From assembly GCF_001460635.1 (NCBI RefSeq), contig NZ_LN907858.1, positions 1,054,001 through 1,118,000 on the forward strand: a DNA stretch of 64,000 nt. Direction: 5' to 3'. The first letter of the stretch is position 1. Every line of letters starts with the position of its first letter. Positions 52,505-61,679 of the stretch are shown here, piece after piece. The position numbers and the translations under genes are program-made. The notes below the pieces were generated by a model that was not told the origin of the DNA, searched no databases, and was given only the letters and a program-made list of their open reading frames with translations. This DNA comes from Helicobacter typhlonius. Lineage in GTDB: Bacteria; Campylobacterota; Campylobacteria; Campylobacterales; Helicobacteraceae.

Positions 52505-53551
52505 TTAGCTTTTAGCAATTTTTATATAAAAGATTTTATCATCTGTGTTTTCATTGAGCGAAATACTACCATTGTGCGCATTGACGATTTGCTGACACAA
52601 TGCCAAGCCCAAGCCATTACCCTTTAGCTTTGTCGTCTTAAATGGCTCAAAAAGCAAATTCTTATCGGCGATACTCGCGCCATTATCGCTAAAGATAAAG
52701 CACCAAAATGCCTCGTCCTCGCTAAAGCTCACATTCACCACGCCATTACTGCACTCGCCCTCCTCAATCGCGTCAATGGCATTTGACAAGAAATTTTGCA
52801 GCACGATACTAAGCAAATCAAAATCAGCGAAAATTTGTGCATTAGATTCAAGATTAAAGTTAAAATCAATGGGTTTAGAGTAGGTATAATGCCCCACACT
52901 CTGCATTAGCTCGTTTTTAAACTCACCTAAATCACGCAATGTGCGATTTGCATTCACACCTTTTGTCCAAAGCAAAGTCGTGTTAATCAGCCTTTCCACA
53001 CGCCAAATTGCCTTTTTTATCTCTAGCACGAGCGGTTTTACCTGCACTCCAGCGCGTTTCAAAAGCGTAGAAGTAAGGAGTGAAATCGAGCCTATGGGGT
53101 TTCGAATCTCGTGTGCCAAATGCGCGGAGATTTGTCCCATAGACGCAAGTCTTTCTTGTCGCTTTTGGTTTGTAATATTTGTCGCACTCATCACTTTTTT
53201 GTCATTTTTCACGCTAATTTGCAGGAGATAAAACTGCTCCTTATACGCTACTTCACTTTCGCCCTCGCCCAAATGTGCCACATTCTCAAACATATCTGCG
53301 ATTTTACTCGCCTCTGCATTACGATAAAACACATTTCCATTGGTTTCCATTACACAAATTGCTTGTGGTATAAGCTCAAGCACCCATTCATACAAGGCTT
53401 TTAGGCTATTAAAATCACTTTGGAGTTTTTTAAATTCCTGCTCTGTGCCATAAGTACTTTGAATCAATGTAGCGAGAGTTTCGAGCAAAACACTTTTATC
53501 GCTACTATTTAAATGCTCTAAAAGACTTGGGTTGATGACATTATTTTCCAT
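52505..53551 (-). CDS. flgS: Flagellar sensor histidine kinase FlgS
   Basis: 348 aa, cytosolic (no membrane helix). A PAS-like part (residues 55-115, ICVMETNGNVFYRNAEAS) precedes the phospho-acceptor His in SAHLAHEIRNPIGSISLL and the ATPase with N box NFLSNAIDAIEEG and G2 box GNGLGLALCQQIV. It phosphorylates FlgR in response to flagellar type III export assembly. It overlaps the rod-binding gene by 11 bases; its partner flgR is at 32,963 on the same strand, not adjacent. Confidence 0.93.
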   Translation of the reverse strand: MENNVINPSLLEHLNSSDKSVLLETLATLIQSTYGTEQEFKKLQSDFNSLKALYEWVLELIPQAICVMETNGNVFYRNAEASKIADMFENVAHLGEGESEVAYKEQFYLLQISVKNDKKVMSATNITNQKRQERLASMGQISAHLAHEIRNPIGSISLLTSTLLKRAGVQVKPLVLEIKKAIWRVERLINTTLLWTKGVNANRTLRDLGEFKNELMQSVGHYTYSKPIDFNFNLESNAQIFADFDLLSIVLQNFLSNAIDAIEEGECSNGVVNVSFSEDEAFWCFIFSDNGASIADKNLLFEPFKTTKLKGNGLGLALCQQIVNAHNGSISLNENTDDKIFYIKIAKS

Positions 53552-53897
53552 AAGGATTATTTGTCCCTCTATGTGCCAAATGCACCCTACCTGCGCTTTG
53601 TTGCTCCTTTAGATAATTAAACAAAAGCTCACTATACCCAAAACTACCGCTTAGCTCTTGGCTTAGGTTATCAATATACATAGAGTGGTAAATATCGCTC
53701 CCGGGCTGTTTTGGATAAAGTGTATCGTCATTTTTAATTGCGCTCTCAAGCATAAATTTAAGCAAGATAGATTCAAATTGGTCGGTTTGCTCCCTTAGTG
53801 CCTTGTCGTCCTTTGTCTCATCTACGCGTGAAAGTTGTGAATCTTGCGCCCTTTGATACGCAGAGATTGCCGCTGCATTATTAATACTATTCATCAT
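53541..53897 (-). CDS. FlgJ-like rod-binding protein (N-terminal domain only)
   Basis: 118 aa. The FlgJ rod-binding signature is visible: EQTDQFESILLKFMLESAI and SDIYHSMYIDNLSQELSGSF then GYSELLFNYL. It lacks the C-terminal muramidase domain of E. coli FlgJ, as is usual in epsilonproteobacteria, where a separate enzyme may clear peptidoglycan. It probably helps rod assembly in the periplasm. A ribosome site, TAAGGAGCGCAAAATG, is shared with the stop of a 36-codon small ORF upstream. Confidence 0.88.
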   Translation of the reverse strand: MMNSINNAAAISAYQRAQDSQLSRVDETKDDKALREQTDQFESILLKFMLESAIKNDDTLYPKQPGSDIYHSMYIDNLSQELSGSFGYSELLFNYLKEQQSAGRVHLAHRGTNNPYGK

Positions 53898-53907
53898 TTT
53901 GCGCTCC

Positions 53908-54018
53908 TTAGAATCTATAAAGATTATGAATCTTTAGCATAATTATAGAATCAAGCATTAAGCCTACTGCAAATTTTACATCTTTGATAGATTCTGTAAT
54001 TTTTTTAAGCCCTCGCAT
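53908..54018 (-). CDS. Small ORF (36 aa) within the flgI-flgS operon
   Basis: ATG at 54018 follows AAAAGGAGTGCAA, placed straight after the flgI stop; the frame ends in TAAGGAG, so its own stop is the ribosome site of the next gene. The peptide (MRGLKKITESIKDVKFAVGL, then MLDSIIMLKIHNLYRF) starts basic and has an amphipathic to hydrophobic helix. Short length and lack of homology are reasons for care, but the spacing, the strong ribosome sites at both ends and the coding look suggest a real gene. A flagellar role is inferred only from position. Confidence 0.6.
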   Translation of the reverse strand: MRGLKKITESIKDVKFAVGLMLDSIIMLKIHNLYRF

Positions 54019-54033
54019 TTGCACTCCTTTTTT

Positions 54034-55125
54034 TTACATTACTTCTATTTCCGCTCTCAATGCGCCCGATTTGCGCATACTCTCGAGGATTGAAATCACA
54101 TTGCGCGGGGTTGCACCCATTCTCTGCAATGCCTTGACTACGCTTGAAACCGTGGGTTTTGCGCCATCTGTGCTACTAATCGTGCCTTGTGCCTTGCTCA
54201 TTATTGTGCCGTCCTCAAGCTTCACTGCCTCGGGGTCATCGGGCATTTCATTAGAGATTTTTATCGTAATATCGCCGTGCGTGATAATCACCGGGTCGAT
54301 TGTGATGCCCACACCCGCTACAATCGTGCCAGACTTTTCATCAATCACTATACGTTCTTTATGTGAGTAATCTACCTCGACTTCCTCAACTAATGCTAAA
54401 AATTCAACCATACTCAAATTTTCCGGCTTATTGAGCTTAAGTGTCCGCGCATCTACCGCTACCGCAACCGCATCGCCAAACACCTCATTAAGCGTTTGCT
54501 GAATCTTAATCGCATTTTGTAAATCTGTTTTTTTCAAGCTCAAAGTCGCATTTTGCTGATTATAGAGATTGTAGCCCACTTCGCGTTCCACACTCGCCCC
54601 GCCAATGATTGTGCCAGAGAGTGCGCTCCCGCTCTCGCCCATAAGGATATTGCCCTGTGCTAACGCATAAATATTACCATCAACCCCTGTAAGAGGCGTC
54701 ATTACGAGCGTTCCACCGCTGATAGACTTCGCATCGCCAATAGAAGAGACGAGAATATCAAGCTTATCGCCCTGTCTTGCAAAAGGCGGTAAGCTCGCAG
54801 TTACCATAACCGCAGCGACATTTTTTGATTTTATATCATTTGCGGAGAGTTTGACATTTACACTCTCTAGCATATTTGCTACGCTTTGCATAGTGAATTT
54901 TGAGCCACTTTTATCACCACTTCCATTTAAACCTATGACTAAGCCATAGCCCACTAAGCTATTTTCTCTAATCCCCACAATTTGTGCCACTTGCGAGATT
55001 TTTTGCCCATAGAGAGATAGAGCGCATATTATGCTAAGCAACACACCAAGCATTAGTCGCGCACCAAAGGATTCTAATCCCTTATACATTGCTTCATCAT
55101 TCCTACCTGCACTTACTTGACCCAT
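54034..55125 (-). CDS. flgI: Flagellar P-ring protein FlgI
   Basis: 363 aa with a signal peptide that is clearest from residue 13 (MYKGLESFGARLMLGVLL, cleavage near SLYG-QK); the first ATG at 55125 has AAGGAAG, and the later ATG is an alternative start. The periplasmic P ring surrounds the flagellar rod. Signatures: ENSLVGYGLVIGLNGSGD, KNVAAVMVTASLPPFARQGD, and the C-terminal LQRMGATPRNVISILESMRK then SGALRAEIEVM. It is followed by the 36-codon ORF, the rod protein and flgS, making one coupled flagellar operon. Confidence 0.95.
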   Translation of the reverse strand: MGQVSAGRNDEAMYKGLESFGARLMLGVLLSIICALSLYGQKISQVAQIVGIRENSLVGYGLVIGLNGSGDKSGSKFTMQSVANMLESVNVKLSANDIKSKNVAAVMVTASLPPFARQGDKLDILVSSIGDAKSISGGTLVMTPLTGVDGNIYALAQGNILMGESGSALSGTIIGGASVEREVGYNLYNQQNATLSLKKTDLQNAIKIQQTLNEVFGDAVAVAVDARTLKLNKPENLSMVEFLALVEEVEVDYSHKERIVIDEKSGTIVAGVGITIDPVIITHGDITIKISNEMPDDPEAVKLEDGTIMSKAQGTISSTDGAKPTVSSVVKALQRMGATPRNVISILESMRKSGALRAEIEVM

Positions 55126-55277
55126 ATCGCTTCCTTGCTTTAGATTCTAAAGCAAGGAAGCAAAACACATTCCTTTATAAACTCATCTATTTACACATTT
55201 TCAAAATACTACAAGCTACAATGCTACATATGATATAAAAAGAATAAAAGATTTTGTAAGTCTTAGAATAGATACAA

Positions 55278-55355
55278 TGGTCGGAGTAGCGGGATTCAAA
55301 CCCACGACCTCACCCACCCCAAGGGTGCGCGCTAATCAGGCTGCGCTATACTCCG
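55278..55355 (-). tRNA. tRNA-Pro (GGG)
   Basis: On the minus strand: acceptor CGGAGTA/TACTCCG, D-arm TAGCGCAGCCTGATTAGCGC, anticodon stem CACCC/GGGTG around TTGGGGT (anticodon GGG), and T-arm GTGGGTTTGAATCCCGC. The CCA end is encoded. Confidence 0.95.
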
Positions 55356-55592
55356 CGTTGAAAAGTAAAGGTTGTATTATAAGCGTATTTTGTTAATAAA
55401 AAATTGTAGATTTTAGATATTTTGTTTTTTATAAATTTACTTCTATTTCCCTCTTTTAAAAAAGATAAATAAAGAAAGGTGGGGATAGAGTGCAGATTAT
55501 GCTAGGATATACATTGATTACAGATAAATTATCTTTATTTGGATTCTATGCTGATTTTTACAAAAGATTTTTATTAAGGAAATTTTAACATA
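55356..55592. other. AT-rich intergenic stretch upstream of tRNA-Pro
   Basis: Non-coding by appearance and very AT-rich. A -10 box for the tRNA-Pro transcript (TATAAT on the minus strand) lies at 55376-55381. Nothing else clear is seen. Confidence 0.5.
55376..55381 (-). promoter_or_regulatory. Candidate -10 of tRNA-Pro
   Basis: CGCTTATAATACA on the minus strand, with TATAAT about 20 bases before the mature tRNA 5' end. Confidence 0.55.
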
Positions 55593-55775
55593 GATGAAAC
55601 AGCCTCCCTCACAAGATAAGGGAGGAGAAGGAGCGGAGGAGCTATAAGAATGGCAAACCTCGTTTAATGTCAAAAAATGCAGCTTCACACGCACGTTAGC
55701 ACGACTCCTTGCTGCATTCGCTAGATGCCTCGTCCCTGAGATGACCTAGCTAAACAAAGAACCTAACCACACCCC
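55593..55775. other. Structured, GC-richer non-coding stretch of unknown role
   Basis: After AT-rich DNA the base composition rises. CCTCCCT at 55603-55609 and AGGGAGG at 55619-55625 form a perfect 7-bp hairpin, followed by a purine-rich run (GAAGGAGCGGAGGAGC). No convincing coding frame or known RNA family is seen on either strand. It could be a small RNA, a repeat element, or decayed DNA. Confidence 0.35.
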
Positions 55776-55807
55776 AAAAAAAGAGAGCTAAGGAAAACTA
55801 AGCTCCC
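55776..55807 (-). terminator. Intrinsic terminator of flaA
   Basis: On the minus strand GGGAGCT, an 11-base inner part that may add two pairs, then AGCTCTC (one G-U pair) and seven T. It lies about 150 bases past the flaA stop, giving a long 3' UTR. A second, weaker hairpin (TAGGCT/AGCCTA at 55862-55876 with a GC base) lies inside that UTR. Confidence 0.75.
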
Positions 55808-55952
55808 AAGAGGTGAGTTAAACCAAGCCTTGAACTAAAAAGCCAAAGCCAAGTGTCGCGCTAGGCTAGAAGCCTAATCGCGCTATTTAAAAGATTTAAA
55901 GCCCTAAGCCCGAGCTCAAGAGAAAGCACCGAGCCTAAAAGAAAGCCTAACC

Positions 55953-57476
55953 TTAGTTAAGTAATCTTAAGATGTTTTGTTGGATAGCATTTGCTTGAGA
56001 AAGCGCGTAACTACCAGATTGAGCCAAGATATTGAGCTTACTAAATTCAGAGCTTTCAGCGGCAAAATCCACTTCGCGGATACCAGATTCAGCTGCCTTA
56101 ACATTCACTTGAGTAATAGTGATGTTATTGACTGTGCTCACCATTTGTCCTTGAACAGAACCAAGGTCTGCCCTAATCTTATCAAGCATTTTTTGAGCAG
56201 ATTCAGCAATATCCATTGTTACCATTGCACCGCGTAGGGTTGTTACACCAGCACCAAGGTCAGCTCCACCACTTGCGATTACTGCATTATAGTTCGCACC
56301 AGCAGCAGATTTCACATCGGTATTAAACACACCTGTTATGTTTCTTAGGTTTACCGTAGTTTGAGCTACTTTAGTTTCATCATTATATCCTGTTGAGCTA
56401 ATATTCACACCACTTACAATAACATCTCTTGCGTCAGTTCGCACTAATGAGAGGCGTCCATAGTTACTAGAACCATCACCAGTAAGATTTTGTCCGCCAT
56501 TTACATTTTCAATCGCTACAGGTCCTTGTCCGACAGGACCATTCATTTTCAAAGAAATACCGCGTCCATCCATACTTCTTAGATTCAAACGACCAAGATT
56601 ATCCGTATAGGCTTCAACACCTGTGTGCATTGTAGCTGCATTGAAAGCTTGCACCAAACGACCATCGCTATCATTCTTTTGAATCCCAATAATATCCCCA
56701 ATAGAGACACCATTAAGCATAATACCCGCCATACTTCCACTTGCAATAGATGTATCAGAAGTTGTAATAACATTCGCTTGAGCGCGAATACCTGTTTTAT
56801 CAGAGTTTTTATTAATCACTTCTGTCAAAACACCAAGTCCTGTCCCTGCTGAATGCGAAATCTTCACAGATTCCAAAGTAACATCATTTACACCATCAAC
56901 ATTTTTAAAGGTTACAGTTACTTCACCAGAAGCAGTAACTAAAGCACCTGTCTCAATACGAGTTTGTCCAATTTTGTCAGATGTAGTCGCACCAATAGAT
57001 GCCTTAATAGATTGGTTAGAATACGCACCCACTTGGAATTCTTTATTAGAGAATGCACCAGAGAGCAACGCCATACCATTGTATGTAGTTGTATTACCAA
57101 TATTATCAAGACCTTCAATAAGTCGCTTGATGTCCATTTGAATCATCGAACGAGATTGTGTGCTTTGTCCATCTTGAGCTGCTTGAACCGCTTTAGTTTT
57201 GATTGTATCAAGGATTTTGATTTGCTCGTCCATCGCTTTATCCGCAATTTGGATAATCCCCATACCATCGTTTGTATTTCTAATCGCTTGTCCTAGCGCA
57301 CTTGCTTGAGAGCGCAAACTATCGGCGATAGTCATACCTGAAGCATCGTCTGCAGCCTTGTTAATGCGGAGACCTGAACTCAATTTCTCCATTGAATTTT
57401 TGAGATTGTATTGAGTAAAGGTAGATTGTGCGTGCGCATTGAGCGCGTTAATGTTTGTATTGACTTGGAAAGCCAT
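55953..57476 (-). CDS. flaA: Major flagellin FlaA
   Basis: 507 aa from the ATG at 57476 (AAAGGAGTTGCT upstream); a longer frame begins before the transcript start and is not used. [20 protein letters not shown] is the conserved N-terminus, with [20 protein letters not shown], and the C-terminus ends [17 protein letters not shown]. Conserved D0/D1 coiled coils flank a variable middle (about 180-420) that forms the filament surface. As in other Helicobacter the D1 region likely lacks the TLR5 contact residues; that is family knowledge. It is expressed from a sigma-28 promoter. Confidence 0.97.
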   Translation of the reverse strand: MAFQVNTNINALNAHAQSTFTQYNLKNSMEKLSSGLRINKAADDASGMTIADSLRSQASALGQAIRNTNDGMGIIQIADKAMDEQIKILDTIKTKAVQAAQDGQSTQSRSMIQMDIKRLIEGLDNIGNTTTYNGMALLSGAFSNKEFQVGAYSNQSIKASIGATTSDKIGQTRIETGALVTASGEVTVTFKNVDGVNDVTLESVKISHSAGTGLGVLTEVINKNSDKTGIRAQANVITTSDTSIASGSMAGIMLNGVSIGDIIGIQKNDSDGRLVQAFNAATMHTGVEAYTDNLGRLNLRSMDGRGISLKMNGPVGQGPVAIENVNGGQNLTGDGSSNYGRLSLVRTDARDVIVSGVNISSTGYNDETKVAQTTVNLRNITGVFNTDVKSAAGANYNAVIASGGADLGAGVTTLRGAMVTMDIAESAQKMLDKIRADLGSVQGQMVSTVNNITITQVNVKAAESGIREVDFAAESSEFSKLNILAQSGSYALSQANAIQQNILRLLN

Positions 57477-57530
57477 AGCAACTCCTTTATTTGTAATTTC
57501 CTTAGGCGTCCTTGCCTTTAGGTTGAGATA

Positions 57531-57557
57531 CATATCGGTAAGAACATAGAAATTTTA
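57531..57557 (-). promoter_or_regulatory. Sigma-28 (FliA) promoter of flaA
   Basis: Minus strand: TAAAATTT at 57550-57557, an 11-base spacer, then CCGATATG at 57531-57538, matching the FliA consensus TAAA-like -35 and GCCGATAA-like -10. It lies about 55 bases upstream of the start codon and places flaA in the late flagellar class. Confidence 0.8.
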
Positions 57558-57640
57558 ATAAATTTTTAGTTTTTTGGATAGTTTTTAAGGGAGTGCAGGG
57601 AGATTTTGCGGAGATTTTGTGAAGTTTTTGCCTATTTTGC

Positions 57641-57673
57641 GGGGGGAAATAGGGGTAATACAGGGTATGTGGG
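57641..57673 (+). other. G-quadruplex-type motif upstream of flaA
   Basis: Four G runs (six, four, three and three) separated by loops of 5, 7 and 5 bases, on the plus strand about 85-115 bases upstream of the flaA -35. It fits the standard G3+N1-7 pattern, which is rare in such AT-rich DNA. Function is not known. Confidence 0.6.
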
Positions 57674-57758
57674 CTAGAGTATGGCTCGTTTGTAGGGTTG
57701 GGATTTTTGAGATTTATAATGAAATTATTTAGAATAGATTCACATTCTTATCATTTAT

Positions 57759-58052
57759 CTACCCAAATAAATTTATCCTAATATACAAATGAAAAAATAA
57801 AAAGATAAACCCTAACCACAAACATAAAAAAACTGCAAATATAAGCACATCATATCTTGCTTCTTTGATTAATATAAAGATTATAAGACAAAACAATAAT
57901 AAACCACAAGAAACGATAAGCATAATACTTCTTTCGCCAATAAATAAAATGCAGACTATGCTTAAAAGAGCACAAATTGACATTATTGAAGTGGATTTAT
58001 GAAAAAAAGATAAGAGTAAAACTATTGAAAGTAATAAAAATAATAATACCAC
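57759..58052 (-). CDS. Small hydrophobic membrane protein
   Basis: 97 aa, three to four hydrophobic segments (LLFLLLSIVLLLSFF, IMLIVSCGLLLFCLIIFILI, FAVFLCLWLGFIFLFFHLYI). It follows feoB by 34 bases on the same strand and may be co-transcribed. No family is recognised, and composition alone could produce such a frame, so it is held with moderate confidence. Confidence 0.5.
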   Translation of the reverse strand: MVLLFLLLSIVLLLSFFHKSTSIMSICALLSIVCILFIGERSIMLIVSCGLLLFCLIIFILIKEARYDVLIFAVFLCLWLGFIFLFFHLYIRINLFG

Positions 58053-58086
58053 ACTTTGCCTTTGGGTAGATTCTAAACTGATATAT

Positions 58087-60255
58087 TTAAAGCAACAAAC
58101 GCGCTAGTGTATATCCCACAAAAGCAAAAATATATGAAACTGCACTTGTAAAAAGAAACAGATAAATAATATATCGCTTTCCACCTGCTTCTTTACCAAA
58201 GACGATAGTTGCTGCAAAACAAGGGTTATAAAACATAATGAATAAAATAAATGCAATCGCGCTAGGCAAACTGATATATTCGTTAAGCACATCGCGCAAT
58301 GCTAAGTCATTGTTTTCATCTATATCATCACCAAGTGCGTAGAGCACACCCATACTTGAAATGATTGTCTCCTTTGCCAAAAGCCCATTGAGAAGCGAAA
58401 CAGAAAGTTTCCAATCAAAATCCATAGGTGCAAATATAGGCTGTATAAACTGCCCTATGCGCCCCAGATAACTCTGCTCCACTAAAGCCGCTTGATAGTT
58501 ATGATAAATTTCATCAATTTCATCTTGCAATGTATCATTTTCTTGTGTAGGATTCACACTCTGTTTTAGAAACTGCACTGATTGCGTCATTTGCTCCTCT
58601 AAAACTGCATTTTTAGGGAATTGCGTCCCCACCCAAATAATCACTGAAGCGAGCAGTATAAAAGTCCCCGCTTTTTTCACATAACCCACCGCTTTATGCC
58701 AGATACTAAAAGCAATGAGCTGTGCGCTCGGCAGACGATACTTTGGCATTTCCATTACAAAAGGTTCATCATCGCCCTTAAACGCGGTAAGTTTTAGAAT
58801 CTTTGCCATACATAGCCCAACAAGTGCGCCAAAGATATAGATTCCATACAAGACATTACCCGCCATTTGTGGCGCGAAAAATGCCCCGATAAAGAGCGTA
58901 TAGACAGGCAAACGCGCCCCACAACTCATAAAGTTAATAATAAAGAGTGTAAGCATTCTATCATTATGATTTTTGAGCATTCTTGTGCTCATAAAAGCCG
59001 GAACAGAGCAGCCAAAGCCTGTTACAAGCGGAATAAAACTTTTGCCGTGCAAACCAAACTTATGAAAGAATCCATCGAGCAAAAATGCTACACGCGCCAT
59101 ATATCCGCTGCCCTCCAAAAGCACGATACCAAAAAAAAGGATTAAAATATGTGGCAAAAAGCTTAGCACCGCGCCCACACCGGCGATAATACCACCAGAA
59201 AGCAAGGAGGCTAAAAACTCATAGGGCAAAGTCTCCTCGACCCAATCCCCAAAACTCGCCATACCCTCCTCAATCCACACTTTAGGAAACTCTCCAAGAT
59301 AAAAGGTAATTTGAAACAAAAGCCACATCAAAAGTAGAAAAATAGGGATTCCAAGATATTTATTGAGTAAAATATTATCTAGTCGTTGCGTAAGTGAAGG
59401 CTTTGCGGGAGCATTTAAATGCGTGGCTTCCATACTCGCGCCCTTAGCAAAACTCAACATATCATTATGAAACACGCTCCGCACATTTTTTTCATCACTT
59501 TGCAGATATAGCCTATTAATACATTTTTGAGTAAATGCACTCAGCTCACTCCAGCATCCTTTGTCGTGGAGAATTTCACTTATAAAGCTATCCTGCCTTA
59601 AAAGCCTTATAGCCACATCACGCATACTGCGCACCCCTCGATAATTTAAATGTAGAATCTGTGCTACTTCGCTGTATTGCTTCTCTTGCAAAAAAGTTTC
59701 AAGATTGTTTATTTCCTCCTCCAAAAAGTCCGCATACACACGCTTATTACGCTTCTCACCGCTATTTGCAACTTTGATAATAGAATCTAACAACTCATCT
59801 ATATTATCCCCATAAAATGCCGACACACTCACGCATTCCGTGCCAAGTATCTCGCCCAAAAGTGCGCTGTCAATGTGGATTCCCTCTTTTTTTGCCTCAT
59901 CACTCATATTCAATGCTAGACACATAGGCGTGTGTAAGTCCAAAAGCTGTGTGCTAAGGAATAAGCAACGTTCTAAATGTGTAGAATCAACTACATTTAA
60001 AATCACATCATACTTTTCATTTTCCAAAAACTGCCGCGTTACGTGCTCTTCAAAAGAATAGTCATTTAAAGAATAAGTCCCGGGCAAGTCGATAATACGC
60101 AATATATAATCTTTGTATGTAATAGATGCCTCCGCCTTTTCAATCGTTACACCGATAAAATTCCCCACTTTTAAATGCACACCGCAGATTCTATTAATAA
60201 GTGATGTTTTGCCAACATTTGGCTGCCCCACACATACGATAGTAATTGTTTTCAT
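58087..60255 (-). CDS. feoB: Ferrous iron transporter FeoB
   Basis: 722 aa. The N-terminal GTPase domain has G1 GQPNVGKTSLINRI, G3 DLPGTYSLNDYSFEEHV and G4 ALNMSDEAKKEG. A helical guanine-dissociation-like domain follows to about residue 280, then the multi-helix permease with VTGFGCSVPAFMSTRML and, near the C-terminus, GLLAKETIISSMGVLYALG. It imports Fe2+ across the inner membrane. No feoA is adjacent. A palindrome upstream may be a Fur site. Confidence 0.96.
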   Translation of the reverse strand: MKTITIVCVGQPNVGKTSLINRICGVHLKVGNFIGVTIEKAEASITYKDYILRIIDLPGTYSLNDYSFEEHVTRQFLENEKYDVILNVVDSTHLERCLFLSTQLLDLHTPMCLALNMSDEAKKEGIHIDSALLGEILGTECVSVSAFYGDNIDELLDSIIKVANSGEKRNKRVYADFLEEEINNLETFLQEKQYSEVAQILHLNYRGVRSMRDVAIRLLRQDSFISEILHDKGCWSELSAFTQKCINRLYLQSDEKNVRSVFHNDMLSFAKGASMEATHLNAPAKPSLTQRLDNILLNKYLGIPIFLLLMWLLFQITFYLGEFPKVWIEEGMASFGDWVEETLPYEFLASLLSGGIIAGVGAVLSFLPHILILFFGIVLLEGSGYMARVAFLLDGFFHKFGLHGKSFIPLVTGFGCSVPAFMSTRMLKNHNDRMLTLFIINFMSCGARLPVYTLFIGAFFAPQMAGNVLYGIYIFGALVGLCMAKILKLTAFKGDDEPFVMEMPKYRLPSAQLIAFSIWHKAVGYVKKAGTFILLASVIIWVGTQFPKNAVLEEQMTQSVQFLKQSVNPTQENDTLQDEIDEIYHNYQAALVEQSYLGRIGQFIQPIFAPMDFDWKLSVSLLNGLLAKETIISSMGVLYALGDDIDENNDLALRDVLNEYISLPSAIAFILFIMFYNPCFAATIVFGKEAGGKRYIIYLFLFTSAVSYIFAFVGYTLARLLL

Positions 60256-60274
60256 TATATAACCTCTATACCCA

Positions 60275-60290
60275 CCATAAATTATTATGG
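60275..60290. promoter_or_regulatory. Candidate Fur-type operator upstream of feoB
   Basis: CCATAA, four bases ATTA, TTATGG: a perfect 6-4-6 palindrome, AT-rich like Helicobacter Fur boxes (TAATAAT-type), 20-35 bases before the feoB ATG. Being Fur-controlled is expected for feoB, but the match is partial. Confidence 0.4.
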
Positions 60291-60416
60291 TATCTTAAAA
60301 CAACAAAATTAATATTTATTCTTAGATTCTAATTTTATACTACAACTCTATTGATTTTATCGCAAGTAAAAAATAGCCTTAACTTGCAGATTATGAAATC
60401 TCTCAATTTTTATTAT

Positions 60417-61658
60417 CTAAAACGCCAATTTCACGCCAAGATTCACATTTGTGCTATGCGGATAGTAAAGCTCTTTCCCGCCGTGCGTATTAAGCACATT
60501 AAGAATCCCGCTTAAATGCTCTGTGAAGCCAAAATCCACCAAAAGATTCACTTCATTTACTCTATCGTAAGGATTTTGCATACTCGTGTAGCTAATCCCT
60601 CTAAACTTCGTGCTACCATACACCACTGCAAAACTCACTCTATCAATGGCAAACATCACTTTCCCATACCACAAACTTGCATCTACCCCTTCAAGCAAAG
60701 CCCTTCCACCCCACATAAAAAATGGGCTTATACTATTGCCAAGCGTGTTGAGCGAACCCCAGCCGATATTACTTCCCGTGCTAATATATCCCGCACTCGC
60801 CTCTGCCATATCTTTGACACCCACATAAATTTTTACATCGGTATTGTAGCCATTGCCAGAATTTCCCCCGAGTCTGCCATAAGTCTGCTCGAAGCTTGTC
60901 GCAAAATGTCCGCTAAGCCCCAGATAAGATTTTGAGCTCTCATATCGGGCATTTGCTTTCACACCAGCGGCGTAAAATACCGCAGAGGTTGCTATACCAT
61001 AGGTTTTTATGCTAAATTTTTCACCGATATGATACTTGAGGCTAAGCTGTGTTAATCCCAACGCACTATGAGGATTTACATCATAGAATCCTGTCATTTT
61101 GTTATACTGCACATAGCCGCTATTTTTTACCCATAGTGCCTCAATAAGCATATTTGGCAAGGAACGATTACGTAGCCACACGCCATCTATGAGCCTATCC
61201 ACCCATTCTGAATCCACAAATACTCGCCCGAGCTTGATGCTCGTATTGCCATCAAAATATTCCAAATAGCTCTGTCCTAGCATTGTGCGATCATTCATAT
61301 AAAAATCCCTTGAAGCATCACCCTCACCATAGCGATTGGGATTGTTCAAAAGCGGTGCTGCGCTCCATTGTGAATGTCTATCAGCTTCATACAACACACC
61401 AAGAGCACGAAAACTCACCGCCAAGCGCAAATATTTATAAAATGCCGAGTGGTAGGCTAATCCCACAGAACCTACCACATAACCAGCCTCACTCAAATCA
61501 TTTTTGCTCTTCACATTAGCAGGATTTTTTTGCCCATTGATATAGTTGCCATAAAGCGTTACATCGCCGCTTGATACGCCATTTTCTAAGGCTTCATCAA
61601 TACTATCATAGCCCCAAGCAATAGCACACGCACACAATATAAAAGCAAGTTTTTTCAT
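60417..61658 (-). CDS. Outer-membrane porin-like protein (Hof/OprD-type)
   Basis: 413 aa, cleavable signal peptide (MKKLAFILCACAIAWG). It is rich in Tyr/Gly/Ser strands (GNTSIKLGRVFVDSEWVDRL, FFMWGGRALLEGVDASLWYG, MFAIDRVSFAVVYGSTKF) and ends NVNLGVKLAF, with the terminal Phe of beta-barrels. The layout resembles OprD/Hof outer-membrane porins of Helicobacter. The ligand is unknown. It lies between feoB and panC on the same strand, so an iron or vitamin link is only a guess. Confidence 0.88.
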   Translation of the reverse strand: MKKLAFILCACAIAWGYDSIDEALENGVSSGDVTLYGNYINGQKNPANVKSKNDLSEAGYVVGSVGLAYHSAFYKYLRLAVSFRALGVLYEADRHSQWSAAPLLNNPNRYGEGDASRDFYMNDRTMLGQSYLEYFDGNTSIKLGRVFVDSEWVDRLIDGVWLRNRSLPNMLIEALWVKNSGYVQYNKMTGFYDVNPHSALGLTQLSLKYHIGEKFSIKTYGIATSAVFYAAGVKANARYESSKSYLGLSGHFATSFEQTYGRLGGNSGNGYNTDVKIYVGVKDMAEASAGYISTGSNIGWGSLNTLGNSISPFFMWGGRALLEGVDASLWYGKVMFAIDRVSFAVVYGSTKFRGISYTSMQNPYDRVNEVNLLVDFGFTEHLSGILNVLNTHGGKELYYPHSTNVNLGVKLAF

Positions 61659-61679
61659 TTTCTCCCTTTAAATTCTCGT

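Noticed and set aside
55278-55355. tRNA-Pro as an integration site
   Set aside because: No repeat of its 3' end and no mobile gene in the neighbourhood.
57477-57533. Longer flagellin start 19 codons upstream
   Set aside because: The upstream codons overlap the sigma-28 promoter and transcript start; the ATG at 57476 has the ribosome site and the conserved N-terminus.
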